Below are positions 9,349 through 19,405 of a stretch of DNA of 64,000 nucleotides, piece by piece. The DNA is from Rhodopseudomonas palustris. Its GTDB lineage: Bacteria; Pseudomonadota; Alphaproteobacteria; Rhizobiales; Xanthobacteraceae. The stretch lies in NCBI RefSeq assembly GCF_013415845.1, contig NZ_CP058907.1, positions 806,001 to 870,000 on the forward strand, written 5' to 3'. Each line of letters opens with the position of its first letter. The first letter of the stretch is position 1. The translations under genes were made by a program, and so were the position numbers. The notes under the pieces were generated by a model, which searched no databases, was not told the DNA's origin, and saw nothing but the letters and a program-made list of their open reading frames with translations.

Positions 9349-9426
9349 TTATTCACATCTGTTAGCATACGCAGCAGAACTAACAGGTCTGCGGTGGGTG
9401 GGTGGTCGATAGTCGTCGACTAACTC

Positions 9427-9444
9427 TTGATTGGAACTAATCAA
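9427..9444. promoter_or_regulatory. Second inverted repeat upstream of the FixK box
   Basis: TTGATT-GGAACT-AATCAA is a perfect 6-6-6 dyad about 85 bases upstream of the pio FixK box. Its half-sites resemble FixK half-sites, but the spacing is wider than the usual N4, so it may be bound by another regulator or be a degenerate FixK site. Confidence 0.45.
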
Positions 9445-9860
9445 ATTGCCCTGTGCGCAATGCAGCGGCGTTCTGGATAGAGGCGCTCTGCGGTGCTCTG
9501 GCGTGTGGCGTTCTGTCGCAGGGTTGGGGCGCCGCGCCGGCGTGATGTCTTCCGCAGTGATTGATCGTCGCGGCAATATATTACTTATCGTCGCGCTTAA
9601 CTGTGTGATTGGTCGGGCCGATTGATTGTCATTCTCAGAAAAATGATGATTTCGGAACGCTGCAAGGTACTCGATGGTGTCGCTGAGCCCCTCTCTGTAA
9701 TCGGGTAGCGTCAATCCAGGAGGTCTGTTGCGAGACTGTCGAGTCGTCGCGCGATTGGTAAATTAGTGCGCGCGCGGCCTCTGCCCATCAATCGGGCGAG
9801 CCGACTTCCCACGACTCGCTGCTCAGCGAGCCGCGTTGTGCAACAGGACGACTCGCAATC

Positions 9861-10907
9861 TCAGCGATCGGCGAAGATACGGTAGCGCTGGGGCTGCAGG
9901 CCGATGCGGTCGCCGACCTTGAGCGAGTGATCCCGCGGGGCGTCGATCTCGATCAGGGTATCGCTGCCGAGGTCGTTGAGCACGATGTCGGCGCGCTGCA
10001 TCGGGCCGAACGCACGCACGGCTTTGACGGCCCCTTCGAACACGCCACTGCCGCTCGGGCCGACGGCCACGTCGTGGCGCCGAACGAACAGCTTGGAAGG
10101 GCCGGCCGCGGCGTCCTGGGCGCCTAGATCGAGGTCGCGGTCGCCGAGCCGGACCCGGCCGTCACGCACCTCAACCGGCAGCACAATCGATTCCCCGATG
10201 AAGCCGTGCACGAAGGCGGATGCCGGCCGCTCATAGACGTCGCCGGGCGAGCCGATCTGTTCGATCCGGCCCTTGTCCATCACCACCACGCGATTGGCGA
10301 CTTCGAGCGCTTCTTCCTGGTCGTGCGTCACGAAGATCGAGGTGACGTGAATCTCCTCGTGCAGATTACGCAGCCAAGCGCGCAGTTCCTTACGCACCTT
10401 GGCGTCGAGCGCGCCGAACGGCTCGTCGAGCAGCAAGATGCGCGGTTCGATCGCCAGCGCGCGGGCAAGCGCGATGCGCTGACGTTGGCCGCCGGACAGC
10501 TGGTTGGGGTAGCGGTCGGCGAGCCAACCGAGCTGCACCAGGTCGAGCAGATCGCCGACCCGCTTTTTGATCTCCGCTTCGCTCTTGCGGATCTTGCGCG
10601 GCTGGACGCGCAGGCCGAATGCGACGTTCTCGAACACGTTCATGTGCCGGAACAGTGCGTAGTGCTGGAACACGAAGCCAACATGACGTTCGGCCGCGCC
10701 GTGGGCCAGCGCGTCTTCGCCGTCGATCGTCACCACGCCCGAGTCCGGCCACTCGAGGCCGGCGATGATCCGCAGCAGCGTGGTCTTACCGGAGCCGGAC
10801 GGACCGAGCAGCGCCATCAGTTCGCCGGTCTCGACCCGGAGATCGACATTGTCGAGCGCTCGGAAGCTGCCGAATTCCTTGACGATGTTGCGGACTTCAA
10901 TGGTCAT
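9861..10907 (-). CDS. cysA: Sulfate/thiosulfate ABC transporter ATPase CysA
   Basis: A 348-residue ABC ATPase with Walker [11 protein letters not shown], signature [14 protein letters not shown], Walker [12 protein letters not shown] and the H-loop VTHDQEEA. The C-terminal TOBE-like regulatory region (about 240-348) and overall length fit CysA. It energises import of sulfate or thiosulfate through CysTW. The start overlaps the end of cysW by 11 bases, so it is the last gene of the cysH-sbp-cysT-cysW-cysA run on this strand. Confidence 0.95.
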   Translation of the reverse strand: MTIEVRNIVKEFGSFRALDNVDLRVETGELMALLGPSGSGKTTLLRIIAGLEWPDSGVVTIDGEDALAHGAAERHVGFVFQHYALFRHMNVFENVAFGLRVQPRKIRKSEAEIKKRVGDLLDLVQLGWLADRYPNQLSGGQRQRIALARALAIEPRILLLDEPFGALDAKVRKELRAWLRNLHEEIHVTSIFVTHDQEEALEVANRVVVMDKGRIEQIGSPGDVYERPASAFVHGFIGESIVLPVEVRDGRVRLGDRDLDLGAQDAAAGPSKLFVRRHDVAVGPSGSGVFEGAVKAVRAFGPMQRADIVLNDLGSDTLIEIDAPRDHSLKVGDRIGLQPQRYRIFADR

Positions 10908-11811
10908 CGGGATGCAGCCCCTCTTCGATGCGGCCTTCCAGCACGGTCTTGGCGATCAGCGTCACCAGCGCGAGCAGCGCCAGCAGCGAGGCGATCGCGA
11001 ATGCGGCCACCATCTGGTACTCGTTGTACAGAATTTCCACCAGCAGCGGCATGGTGTTGGTCTCGCCGCGGATATGGCCCGACACCACCGACACCGCACC
11101 GAATTCGCCCATCGCGCGGGCGTTGCACAGCAGCACGCCGTACAGCAGGCCCCATTTGATGTTCGGCATCGTGACCCGCCAGAACGTGGTCCAGCCACTG
11201 GCGCCGAGCGAGATCGCGGCTTCCTCTTCCTGCTGGCCTTGCTCCTGCATCAGCGGGATCAGTTCGCGCGCCACGAACGGGAAGGTGACGAAGGTCGTCG
11301 CCAGCACGATCGCCGGCACCGCGAAAAGGATCTGGACGCCGTGCGCCATCAGCCACGGCCCGAACCAGCCTTGCGCGCCGAACAGCAGCACGAACACGAG
11401 GCCCGAGATCACGGGAGAGACCGAGAACGGTAGATCGATCAGCGTGATCAGGAACGTCTTGCCCGGAAAGTCGAATTTCGCAATCGCCCAGGCGGCGATA
11501 ACGCCGAATACCAGATTGAGGCCGACCGAAATGCCGGCCGCAATCAGCGTCAGCTTGATCGCCGCAAGCGCTTCGTTGTCGGCCAGCGCCGACAGATAGA
11601 ACGCTGCGCCCTTCGCCAGGGCCTCGGAAAACACCAGGATCAGCGGCAGCACTACGAACACGGTGAGGAAAGTGAGAGCGGATCCGATGATCAGCAGCCG
11701 CACCCAAGCCGGCTCGGTGTGGGCGGAACGGCGCCCGGCGGCGGCTGGCGCGGCGGCGCCAGCAGATGCGATCGCTGTACGCCTGACTTGACTGGTGGCA
11801 ACCATCGTCAT
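10897..11811 (-). CDS. cysW: Sulfate ABC transporter permease CysW
   Basis: A 304-residue inner-membrane permease with about six predicted transmembrane segments and the EAA-type loop around [17 protein letters not shown]. The segment [22 protein letters not shown] is characteristic of CysW. It forms the membrane channel with CysT. The N-terminus is Ala-rich and the start is uncertain by two codons (ATG at 11811 or 11805). Only 4 bases separate it from cysT, and it overlaps cysA, so the three are co-translated. Confidence 0.94.
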   Translation of the reverse strand: MTMVATSQVRRTAIASAGAAAPAAAGRRSAHTEPAWVRLLIIGSALTFLTVFVVLPLILVFSEALAKGAAFYLSALADNEALAAIKLTLIAAGISVGLNLVFGVIAAWAIAKFDFPGKTFLITLIDLPFSVSPVISGLVFVLLFGAQGWFGPWLMAHGVQILFAVPAIVLATTFVTFPFVARELIPLMQEQGQQEEEAAISLGASGWTTFWRVTMPNIKWGLLYGVLLCNARAMGEFGAVSVVSGHIRGETNTMPLLVEILYNEYQMVAAFAIASLLALLALVTLIAKTVLEGRIEEGLHPDDH

Positions 11812-11815
11812 GGCG

Positions 11816-12652
11816 TCACGCCGTGGCCAGCGACCGGGATTGCGCCCAGTGCTGGATCCGATTGAGGACGAAGATGATCAGGAACGAGAAGATCAGCATC
11901 ACCACCGCGATCGCGGTAGCGTCGGCATAGCGGAATTCCGACAGCCGGATCACGATCAGCAAGGGAGCTATCTCCGAAACGTTGGGAAGGTTGCCGGCGA
12001 TGAAGATCACCGAGCCGTATTCGCCGACCGCGCGAGCGAAGGCGAGGGCGAAGCCGGTGAGCAGCGCCGGCGTTAGAGACGGCAGAATAACGCGCCAGAT
12101 CGTCTGCCAGCGCGAGGCGCCGAGGCATTCGGCCGCCTCTTCGAGTTCGGTGTCGAGATCGAGCAGCACCGGTTGCACCGTGCGCACCACGAACGGGATG
12201 CCGATGAAGATCATCGCCAGGAAAATGCCGAGCGGGGTGAACGCCACCTTGATCCCGAGCGCGGCAAGCGGCGCGCCGAGCCAGCCCTTTTGCGCGAACA
12301 GCGTGGTCAGCGCGATGCCGGCCACCGCCGTCGGCAACGCGAACGGGATGTCGACGATCGCGTCGAAGATCCTGCGGCCCGGGAAACGGTAGCGCACCAG
12401 CGCCCAGACGATCACCAGGCCCGCGACCAGGTTGACGCAGGCTGCAGCGAACGCCAAGCCGAACGAAATCTTCAGGGCATGCAGGGTGCGCGGCGCTGTC
12501 ACCGTCGACCAGAACTCGGCGAAGCTCAGCTCGGCGGTTTTGACGAACAGCCCCGCCAACGGGATCAGGATCATCAGCGACAGCCAGGTGATCGTCAGCC
12601 CCATGGTGAGCCCGAACCCCGGCAACGACCGCCGTTGTGCAACAGCGGTCAT
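11816..12652 (-). CDS. cysT: Sulfate ABC transporter permease CysT (CysU)
   Basis: A 278-residue permease with about six transmembrane helices. The cytoplasmic coupling loop reads [17 protein letters not shown], followed by [19 protein letters not shown], both typical of CysT/CysU. It pairs with CysW to move sulfate or thiosulfate delivered by the Sbp-type binding protein encoded upstream. A 292-base gap with a palindromic repeat lies between it and sbp, so the permease-ATPase part may be expressed at a different level from the binding protein. Confidence 0.94.
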   Translation of the reverse strand: MTAVAQRRSLPGFGLTMGLTITWLSLMILIPLAGLFVKTAELSFAEFWSTVTAPRTLHALKISFGLAFAAACVNLVAGLVIVWALVRYRFPGRRIFDAIVDIPFALPTAVAGIALTTLFAQKGWLGAPLAALGIKVAFTPLGIFLAMIFIGIPFVVRTVQPVLLDLDTELEEAAECLGASRWQTIWRVILPSLTPALLTGFALAFARAVGEYGSVIFIAGNLPNVSEIAPLLIVIRLSEFRYADATAIAVVMLIFSFLIIFVLNRIQHWAQSRSLATA

Positions 12653-12710
12653 GGCGTCACCTGTGCAGTAGCCTGGGGGATTGCGAAGGGCGTGTTCAGC
12701 ACAACACCTT

Positions 12711-12790
12711 CATTGCGAGGAGCGAAGCGACGAAGCAATCCAGTACCGCATGCGGCGCTCTGGATTGCTTCGCTTCGCTGGCAATGACGG
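12711..12790. repeat. Dispersed palindromic element, copy A
   Basis: CATTGCGAGGAGCGAAGCGA...GAAGCAATCCAG is followed after a short centre by its inverse CTGGATTGCTTCGC...GGCAATGACG. Related copies lie at 48801-48920 and 52930-53010. It is REP/RPE-like intergenic DNA that can fold into one long hairpin, here in the sbp-cysT gap. Confidence 0.85.
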
Positions 12791-12852
12791 GAGAAGGTAT
12801 CGAGGATCACACGCGGAGGGCCACACTCGCGGAGAGGTTCCCTTACCCCGCC

Positions 12853-12876
12853 CCTCTCCCCGCGTGCGGGAAGAGG
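12853..12876. repeat. GC-rich hairpin of the CTCTCCCC class
   Basis: CCTCTCCCCGC-GT-GCGGGAAGAGG forms an 11-bp stem with one mismatch. It lies between sbp and cysT, 3' of sbp, and could protect the sbp transcript or act as a partial terminator. It resembles the longer repeat at 24969-25116. Confidence 0.55.
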
Positions 12877-12944
12877 GAGCGCGCTGCCGTTGCCGTGAAG
12901 CATGTCACCCCCAATGAGCGGTCGCGCTGCGACGCTCGCGTCGC

Positions 12945-13934
12945 TCAGTTCTTGTAGATCTTATCGAACACGCCGCCGTCAGCGAAGTGCTCGGTCTGCG
13001 CCTTAGTCCAGCCACCGAACACGTCGTCGATCGTGAACAGATCGACCTTGGCGAACGCGCCTTCGTGCTTCTTGGCGATTTCCGGATCGCGCGGACGGTA
13101 GAAGTTCCGTGCGGCGATTTCCTGGCCGTCCTTGGAATACAGGTACTTCAGATAGGCCTCGGCGGTCGCGCGGGTGCCCTTCTTGTCGACGACGGTATCA
13201 ACGACCGCGACCGGCGGCTCGGCAAGGATCGACACCGATGGTGCCACGATCTCGAACTTGTCGGCACCGAATTCCTTCACGGCGAGATACGCTTCGTTCT
13301 CCCAGGCGAGCAGGACGTCGCCGACACCGCGTTCGACGAAGGTAACGGTGGAACCGCGCGCGCCGGTGTCGAGTACCGGAACCTGTTTGTAGAGCTTGCC
13401 GACGAAGTCCCGCGCGACCTCGGCCGACCCTGACTTCTTCAACGCATAGCCCCAGGCCGCGAGGTAGTTCCAACGCGCCCCGCCCGAGGTCTTCGGGTTC
13501 GGCGTGATCACGCTGACGCCGGATTTGAGCAGGTCGTCCCAGTCCTTGATGCCCTTCGGGTTGCCCTTGCGCACCAGGAACACGATGGTCGAGGTGTAGG
13601 GCGAGGAGTTTTGCGGCAGACGTTTCTGCCAGTCCTTCGCCAGCAGCCCCTTGTTGGCGATCGCATCGATGTCATAGGCGAGCGCCAGTGTGACGACGTC
13701 GGCCTGCAGACCGTCGATCACCGAGCGCGCCTGAGCGCCCGAGCCGCCGTGCGACTGCTTGATGGTGACGGTGTTGCCGGAATCCTTCTGATAAGCCGCG
13801 GCGAACGACTTGTTGAAATCGGCGTACAGCTCGCGCGTCGGATCGTACGACACGTTCAGCAGCGACACGTCGGCCGCGTTCGCGGCGGTCGCCACCAACA
13901 GGCCGGCGAGGATGGGGAAAAAACGGCGAAGCAT
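12945..13934 (-). CDS. sbp: Periplasmic sulfate-binding protein
   Basis: A 329-residue exported protein with a clear signal peptide (MLRRFF, hydrophobic core, cleavage after ANAAD near residue 22). The mature protein has the sulfate-binding-protein landmarks [56 protein letters not shown] and LLAWENEA. It delivers sulfate to CysTWA. I chose the ATG at 13934, preceded by GGAGAT, because the longer frame puts a non-signal Arg-rich segment in front. cysH lies 124 bases upstream on the same strand, and the transporter genes follow. Confidence 0.93.
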   Translation of the reverse strand: MLRRFFPILAGLLVATAANAADVSLLNVSYDPTRELYADFNKSFAAAYQKDSGNTVTIKQSHGGSGAQARSVIDGLQADVVTLALAYDIDAIANKGLLAKDWQKRLPQNSSPYTSTIVFLVRKGNPKGIKDWDDLLKSGVSVITPNPKTSGGARWNYLAAWGYALKKSGSAEVARDFVGKLYKQVPVLDTGARGSTVTFVERGVGDVLLAWENEAYLAVKEFGADKFEIVAPSVSILAEPPVAVVDTVVDKKGTRATAEAYLKYLYSKDGQEIAARNFYRPRDPEIAKKHEGAFAKVDLFTIDDVFGGWTKAQTEHFADGGVFDKIYKN

Positions 13935-14058
13935 CGATGATCTCCATTGTGCTTGACGACGTCGGTGTCGTCGGCGCGGAGGGGCGAAGGTCACGAACAA
14001 AGCCGGCCAAGTCAACGAAACGGCATTTCAATGTTCGCTTAGTTGCGACAGCAATGTC

Positions 14059-14799
14059 CTATGAAGTCTTGATCGTGTGAATGCCGCATTCCGTCTTGCC
14101 GCGTCCACGCCAGCGGCCGGCGCGTGCATCCTCACCGGTTTCGGCGCGGCTGGTACACGGCATGCAGCCGACGGAGAGAAAACCCGACGCGAGTAACGGA
14201 TGCTGCGGCAGCTTTGCGGTGGCGTAGATCGCCGCGATGTCGGTCGGCGTGATATTCGCAAACGGATTGAACTTCAGCCGCTTGCCGTCGGCTTCGACCA
14301 CCGGAATGTCGGCGCGCGCACCGCCCTGGAAGCGCTTGCGACCGTTGATCCAGCCGTCGAACGGCGCCAGTGCCCGCTTCAGCGGCTCGACCTTGCGGAT
14401 CAGGCAGCACTTGTCCGGATCGGAAAACCACAACTCGCGCGCCGCATCGTCGCGATCGAGATCGGCGTCGAGCGGCTTGATCGAACGTACGTCACGAAGG
14501 CCGAGCACGTTGGTAAGCGTATCGCGATAGGCGAGGGTTTCTTCGAACAGCCAGCCGGTATCGAGAAACACTACCGGAATTGCCGGATCGACGTCCGCCA
14601 TTACTTTCAACAGCGCCGCCGACTCGGTGCCGAATGAGGACACCAGCGCCAGCTGGTCGCGACCGATCTCGCGCAGCGCCGCGGCAATGACTTCGGCCGG
14701 CGATGCGGTCCGAAGCGCTGCGTCGAGTGCCTGCGCACGCGTCTCCACACCCGTGGAAGCGGAAGTGGAGGGGGGGAGAGATGGCGCCAGCTCGGTCAT
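14059..14799 (-). CDS. cysH: Phosphoadenylyl/adenylyl-sulfate reductase CysH
   Basis: A 246-residue reductase of activated sulfate. It has the PP-loop-like SSFGTESAALL near residue 54 and the catalytic tail ECGIH. It also contains two cysteine pairs, KCC (near 140) and VGCMPC (near 225), which bind a [4Fe-4S] cluster and mark the APS-reducing (plant/assimilatory APR) type rather than the cluster-free PAPS type. It makes sulfite from APS using thioredoxin. It heads the minus-strand cys group and is divergent from cysD-cysNC, so it probably shares their regulatory region. Confidence 0.92.
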   Translation of the reverse strand: MTELAPSLPPSTSASTGVETRAQALDAALRTASPAEVIAAALREIGRDQLALVSSFGTESAALLKVMADVDPAIPVVFLDTGWLFEETLAYRDTLTNVLGLRDVRSIKPLDADLDRDDAARELWFSDPDKCCLIRKVEPLKRALAPFDGWINGRKRFQGGARADIPVVEADGKRLKFNPFANITPTDIAAIYATAKLPQHPLLASGFLSVGCMPCTSRAETGEDARAGRWRGRGKTECGIHTIKTS

Positions 14800-15098
14800 C
14801 GGTCACTACGTCCTGAGGTCACAACGTCCTGATCATCGCGGTCGATCACTCCGCCATTGTGCTCAGCATCTCGCCCGACCACGAAGGAGGATTGACTAGA
14901 AATATTTTCTATCTATGTATCTTACAAGCGCCATCGATAGAAAATTATTCTTTCTGCCGAAGGCATTTGAAAGAGAAATTCCATCTACGTTTTACGCGAT
15001 CCAGAGATGCCCGTTCTCCCACCGCTTCGGACGGCGTTTCGGACCCGTAGCCACGACCGGCCCGGCGCTGATCCGGACCGCCAATTCGGGAGCTTGTC
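14800..15098. promoter_or_regulatory. Divergent cysH / cysD-cysNC promoter region
   Basis: This gap contains the most AT-rich stretch of the area (about 14895-14960), including the near-palindrome TAGAAATATTTTCTA at 14897-14911 and a related GATAGAAAATTATTC about 25 bases on. Such AT-rich dyads between divergent sulfur genes resemble LysR-type (CysB/Cbl-like) binding regions. No regulator gene is adjacent, so which protein binds is inference. Confidence 0.55.
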
Positions 15099-15968
15099 AT
15101 GACGCTCGCTGCGCGAGAAACCGCCGCCCTGGATTCGGTTCCTGAGCCGCCGCTGGCGGATCAGCTCCGCGCGATGGATCACCTCGACGCGCTCGAGGCG
15201 CAGAGCATCTACATCCTGCGCGAGGCATTCGCCCGGCTGAAGAAGCTGGCGCTGCTGTGGTCGCTCGGCAAAGACTCCAACGTGATGATCTGGCTGGCGC
15301 GGAAGGCATTCTTCGGCCGCGTCCCGTTCCCGGCGCTCCACGTCGATACCGGCAAGAAGTTTCCCGAGATGTACGCCTTCCGCGACATCTACGCGAAGGA
15401 ATGGGATCTCGATCTGCGTGTCGATCCATGCCCGCCGATCGACAGCGTCGATCCGACGCTGCCGCCGGCCGCACGCTCCGCTGCACGTAAGACCGAAGGT
15501 CTCAAGCTCGCTCTCGCCAAATACGGCTTCGACGGACTGATCGCCGGCATCCGCCGCGATGAGGAAGCGACGCGGGCTAAGGAGCGGGTGTTCTCGCCGC
15601 GGGGCGTGGAGGGCGGATGGGATGTCCGTGATCAGCCAGCGGAATTTTGGGATCAGTTCAACGCCTCGCCGCCGCCCGGCGCGCATCTGCGCATCCACCC
15701 GATCCTGCATTGGACGGAGGCCGACATCTGGGCCTACACGAAGCGTGAAGGTATCCCGATCATCCCGCTGTATCTGTCGCAAAACGGCAAGCGTTACCGC
15801 TCGCTCGGCGACCAGGACATCACCTTCCCGGTGAACTCGAACGCCGCCTCGATCGACGAGATCCTGCTCGAACTCGAGACCACCAAGGTACCGGAACGCG
15901 CCGGCCGTGCGCTCGACCACGAAACCGAGGACGCGTTCGAGCGGCTTCGTGTCGCCGGCTATCTGTGA
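15099..15968 (+). CDS. cysD: Sulfate adenylyltransferase small subunit CysD
   Basis: A 289-residue ATP sulfurylase catalytic subunit with the PP-loop SLGKDSNVM near residues 54-62, FHVDT-like LHVDTGKKFPEMYAFRD, AGIRRDEEATRAKERVFS and the C-terminal ETTKVPERAGR. It makes APS from sulfate and ATP, driven by GTP hydrolysis in CysN. GGGAGCTTGTC precedes the ATG. Nine bases separate it from the cysNC start, so the two are one operon. Confidence 0.96.
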   Translation: MTLAARETAALDSVPEPPLADQLRAMDHLDALEAQSIYILREAFARLKKLALLWSLGKDSNVMIWLARKAFFGRVPFPALHVDTGKKFPEMYAFRDIYAKEWDLDLRVDPCPPIDSVDPTLPPAARSAARKTEGLKLALAKYGFDGLIAGIRRDEEATRAKERVFSPRGVEGGWDVRDQPAEFWDQFNASPPPGAHLRIHPILHWTEADIWAYTKREGIPIIPLYLSQNGKRYRSLGDQDITFPVNSNAASIDEILLELETTKVPERAGRALDHETEDAFERLRVAGYL

Positions 15969-15977
15969 TCAGCACCC

Positions 15978-17900
15978 GTGAGTGACGCCATGACCATCGC
16001 CGTTCCGCCCGCCTCGCTCGCTGCTGACGCCGTTCGTCCGCTGGTGCGCATTGTCATCGTCGGCCATGTCGACCACGGCAAGTCGACCCTGGTCGGCCGC
16101 CTGTTGCACGAAACCGGCTCGCTGCCCGAAGGCAAGCTCGAGATGCTGAAGGCGGTCAGTGCCCGTCGCGGCATGCCGTTCGAGTGGTCGTTCCTGCTCG
16201 ATGCGCTGCAGACCGAGCGCGACCAGGGCATCACCATCGACACCACTCAGATCCGCTTCCGCACGCCCTCGCGCGACGTGGTGCTGATCGACGCCCCCGG
16301 CCACGCCGAATTCCTGCGCAACATGATCACCGGCGCCTCGCAGGCCGACGGCGCGGTGCTGATCATCGACGCGCTCGAAGGCGTGCGCGATCAGACCCGG
16401 CGTCACGGCTATCTGCTGCAGCTGCTCGGCATCAAGCAGGTCGCCGTCGTGGTCAACAAGATGGACCGCGTCGAGTTTTCGGCTGCGCGGTTCGGTGACA
16501 TCAGCAACGAGATCACTGCGCATCTGACCTCGCTCGGTATTACGCCGACGGCCGTGATTCCGATCTCGGCCCGTGAGGGTGACGGCGTGGCGGCGCGCAC
16601 CGACAACATCGCCTGGTACGACGGCCCGACCGTGGTCGAAGCGATCGACAAACTGACGCCGGCGCAGCCGCTCGACGCATTGCCGCTGCGGCTCGCCGTG
16701 CAGGCGATCTACAAGTTCGACGATCGCCGTATCGTCGCCGGCCGCATCGAGTCCGGGCATCTGCGGGCGGGCGACGACATCGTCATCATGCCGGCCGGCA
16801 AGATCGCCAAGATCAAGACCGTCGAAGGTTGGCCGGTGACCCCGCTTGCCGGCGCGTTCGGCGCCGGCCGTTCGGTCGGCATTACGCTCGACCGTGAGCT
16901 GTTCGTCGAGCGCGGCGATGTGATCGGCCATGCCGGCAATGCTCCACGCGACACCCGCCGGCTGCGCGCGCGGATTTTCTGGCTGCACGATCAGCCGCTC
17001 ACCGCCGGCGTCTCGGTGCTGGTGCGGCTCGGCACCCGTGAGACCCGCGCGAACGTCGTGGCGATCGAGAAGGCGGTCGATCCCGGCGATCTCGCCAGCG
17101 AGGCCGCAACCGAGATCAAACGCAACCATGTCGGTGAAATCGACCTGTCGCTGTCGCAGCCGGTGGCGGCCGATCCGGCCGATAACAATCCGCGCACCGG
17201 GCGGCTGGTGATCGAGATCAACGGCCGGATTGCGGGCGGCGGTCTGGTGCTCAGCGTCGACAGCGGCCAGCGCGCCGCCACCGCCGATATCGTGCCGGTG
17301 GAGTCCGCGCTGCTGCCGGGCGAACGCGCCGCGCGCTATCGCCACAATGGCGCGGTGTTGTGGTTCACCGGGCTGCCGGGCTCCGGCAAGACCACGATCG
17401 CGCGGGCGCTCGAGCGCCGGCTGTTCGATCGTGGCGGCTCGCCGATCCTGCTCGACGGCGACACGTTGCGCGCCGGGCTCAACAGCGACCTCGGCTTCTC
17501 GCCGGCGGACCGTGCGGAGAACATCCGCCGCCTCGGCGAGATCGCGGCGCATCTGGCCGCCAACGGCCACATTGCCATCGTCGCGGCAGTATCGCCCGGG
17601 CTCGCCGACCGTGCCGCGGCACGCCGCATCGCCGGCGATCGCTTCCGCGAGATTCACGTCGCGACGTCGGCTGAAGTTTGCGAGCAGCGCGATCCGAAGG
17701 GGCACTACGCCAAAGCGCGTTCCGGCGGCCTGCCGAACTTCACCGGGATCGGCAACGACTATCAGCCGCCGACCGCCAGCGAATTGGTGCTCGACACCGC
17801 CGGCCTGTCGGTCGGGGAAGCCGTGGCGCAGGTCGAGACCATGCTGGCGCAGACCGACGTGCTGATCGAAGACCCCGCCGACCTCGCGGCGCATATCTGA
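15978..17900 (+). CDS. cysNC: Bifunctional sulfate adenylyltransferase GTPase / APS kinase CysNC
   Basis: A 640-residue fusion. The N-terminal two thirds is an EF-Tu-like GTPase with [20 protein letters not shown] and NKMD boxes (CysN). From about residue 455 it is an APS kinase with P-loop GLPGSGKTT, the [16 protein letters not shown] segment and AENIRR (CysC). It activates ATP sulfurylase and then phosphorylates APS to PAPS. The CysN-CysC fusion is common in rhizobia and relatives. The start may be the GTG at 15978 or the ATG four codons later. A PAPS-making kinase beside an APS-type CysH suggests PAPS also serves sulfation or regulation. Confidence 0.95.
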   Translation: MSDAMTIAVPPASLAADAVRPLVRIVIVGHVDHGKSTLVGRLLHETGSLPEGKLEMLKAVSARRGMPFEWSFLLDALQTERDQGITIDTTQIRFRTPSRDVVLIDAPGHAEFLRNMITGASQADGAVLIIDALEGVRDQTRRHGYLLQLLGIKQVAVVVNKMDRVEFSAARFGDISNEITAHLTSLGITPTAVIPISAREGDGVAARTDNIAWYDGPTVVEAIDKLTPAQPLDALPLRLAVQAIYKFDDRRIVAGRIESGHLRAGDDIVIMPAGKIAKIKTVEGWPVTPLAGAFGAGRSVGITLDRELFVERGDVIGHAGNAPRDTRRLRARIFWLHDQPLTAGVSVLVRLGTRETRANVVAIEKAVDPGDLASEAATEIKRNHVGEIDLSLSQPVAADPADNNPRTGRLVIEINGRIAGGGLVLSVDSGQRAATADIVPVESALLPGERAARYRHNGAVLWFTGLPGSGKTTIARALERRLFDRGGSPILLDGDTLRAGLNSDLGFSPADRAENIRRLGEIAAHLAANGHIAIVAAVSPGLADRAAARRIAGDRFREIHVATSAEVCEQRDPKGHYAKARSGGLPNFTGIGNDYQPPTASELVLDTAGLSVGEAVAQVETMLAQTDVLIEDPADLAAHI

Positions 17901-17906
17901 CGCGAG

Positions 17907-19274
17907 TTATGGCGTCGCAACGAGACGGTCGAGCGGAGCATTCAGGCACCACCGCAGGCCGGATTCGGGGTAGCTGATCTCGACGTCGGCGCCGAGCGCC
18001 GAGCGGGGATTTCGGTCGATCATCACGGTGCCGAAGCCGGCACGGTTCGGCGCGCCGACCGGCGGGCCGCCTTGCTCATGCCAAATCAGGTCGAGCTTGC
18101 GGCCATCGACTGTATGGCGGATCTCGCAAGCGATCCGCACGGTGCCGTCTGCATTCGAGAGCGCGCCATACTTGGTCGCATTGGTGGTCAGTTCGTGGAT
18201 CGCCAGCCCGATCGTTTCGGAGGCGACCGGCGACAGCAACAACTCGCGTTCGCCCTCGATCAGCACGCGGGTGCCGATCAGGTCGTTCACCGCGGCGAGC
18301 TGCGATTCGATCAATTCACCGATCGGCGTTCCGGACCAGTTGCGCTTGATCAAGAGGTCCTGGTTGCGGCTGAGCGCCTGCAGCCTTGCGCCGAGGCTTT
18401 CGGCGAAGCTGCGATCTGCGGTGCGCATCACCATCGCCTGCACCACCGCCAGCATGTTCTTGGCACGGTGATTGATCTCCCCCATCAGCATTTGGATCTG
18501 CTGCTCATGCTGGCGCTGCACCGTGATGTCGGTATTGGTACCGAACCAACGCCGGACCTCGCCGCCGTCGTCGCGCAGCGGCATCGCGCGCGACAGAAAC
18601 CAGCGATACTCGCCGTCTTTGCCGCGCAGCGGGAACGTATCTTCCCACGCCTCGCCGGTGTCCCAGCTGTGCTGCAGCTTGCTGCGCACCCTTTCGAGAT
18701 GATCGGGGTGGTGCAGCGCTGTCCAACCCGAGCCTTGCAGCTGTTCGAGCGTAGTGCCGGTGTAGTCGAACCAGCGATCATTGTACCAGAACACGGTGCC
18801 GTCGCTCTCGGCGATCCAGGCGAGCTGCGGGATCGAATTGGCGAGGCTCCGGAACTGGTGTTCGCTGGCGACCAGCCGGCGGCGGATCTCCACGGTCTCG
18901 GTGATATCGTGAGCGATCTTCGAGGCACCGACGATGCGGCCGTCAGGATCACGAAGCGGCGATACCGTCACGGCGACATGAATCCGCCGCCCGCTTTTAT
19001 GCAGCCGCTCGGTCTCGAATTTCGGCACCATCTCGCCGGTCCGGATCCGCTGCAGGATGTCGTCTTCCTCGTGCTGGCGGTCCGGCGGGATCAGGACGCG
19101 GATCGAGTTCCCGATCATCTCGTCGGCGGTCCAGCCGAAAATCTGCTCGGTCGCCGGGTTCCAGCTCTGCACGTTTCCTTCCACGTCTTTGGAAACGATG
19201 GCGTCGAATGAATTCTGAACGATCGCCGCGAATTGATGGTGAGCGGTCGTGAGCGGCTTGGGTTGGTTGGGCAT
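17907..19274 (-). CDS. PAS-PAS HWE-family sensor histidine kinase
   Basis: A 455-residue soluble sensor kinase. Two PAS domains (about 15-130 and 140-260, each with a following PAC-like segment such as VTVSPLRDPDGRIVGASKIAHDI) precede an HWE kinase core. The phosphoacceptor segment is EINHRAKNMLAVVQ, the N-box GLAIHELTTNATKYGAL, and the family-defining W-x-E is seen in LIWHEQGGP. No membrane segment is present, so it senses a cytoplasmic signal, possibly light or redox through PAS. No cognate response regulator is adjacent. I chose the ATG at 19274 because residues before it look like non-coding upstream DNA. It converges with cysNC, 6 bases apart. Confidence 0.88.
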   Translation of the reverse strand: MPNQPKPLTTAHHQFAAIVQNSFDAIVSKDVEGNVQSWNPATEQIFGWTADEMIGNSIRVLIPPDRQHEEDDILQRIRTGEMVPKFETERLHKSGRRIHVAVTVSPLRDPDGRIVGASKIAHDITETVEIRRRLVASEHQFRSLANSIPQLAWIAESDGTVFWYNDRWFDYTGTTLEQLQGSGWTALHHPDHLERVRSKLQHSWDTGEAWEDTFPLRGKDGEYRWFLSRAMPLRDDGGEVRRWFGTNTDITVQRQHEQQIQMLMGEINHRAKNMLAVVQAMVMRTADRSFAESLGARLQALSRNQDLLIKRNWSGTPIGELIESQLAAVNDLIGTRVLIEGERELLLSPVASETIGLAIHELTTNATKYGALSNADGTVRIACEIRHTVDGRKLDLIWHEQGGPPVGAPNRAGFGTVMIDRNPRSALGADVEISYPESGLRWCLNAPLDRLVATP

Positions 19275-19405
19275 TCGCGGTGCGGGGTTCCATTGGGCGT
19301 AGTCCGACGGCGGCTGGGTTCGCCGGTCAGACCCCGCGGGCAATCAACACCAGATGCCGCCCGCCCGCTATCTCATTTGTGACGAGCGTAGCGGCTTATA
19401 TCGAG

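Larger units (their letters stand above)
9121..9860. other. 740-bp pio upstream region, no gene
   Basis: This gap separates pioA from the 3' end of cysA. It is more AT-rich than its surroundings and holds a perfect FixK/FNR dyad (9335-9348) and a second 6-6-6 inverted repeat (9427-9444). Open frames inside it, such as one spanning 9349-9714 on minus, have no family resemblance and poor codon character, so I treat it as regulatory DNA with a long pio leader. Confidence 0.6.

Noticed and set aside
9349..9714. 121-residue minus-strand open frame in the pio upstream gap
   Set aside because: It overlaps regulatory dyads, has no family pattern and no good ribosome site; better read as chance frame.
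12711..12790. CRISPR-like repeat array
   Set aside because: One palindrome with no regularly spaced identical repeats; cas genes are absent from the window.
18072..19211. Long plus-strand frame opposite the HWE kinase
   Set aside because: It is the antisense shadow of a clear kinase gene in high-GC DNA.
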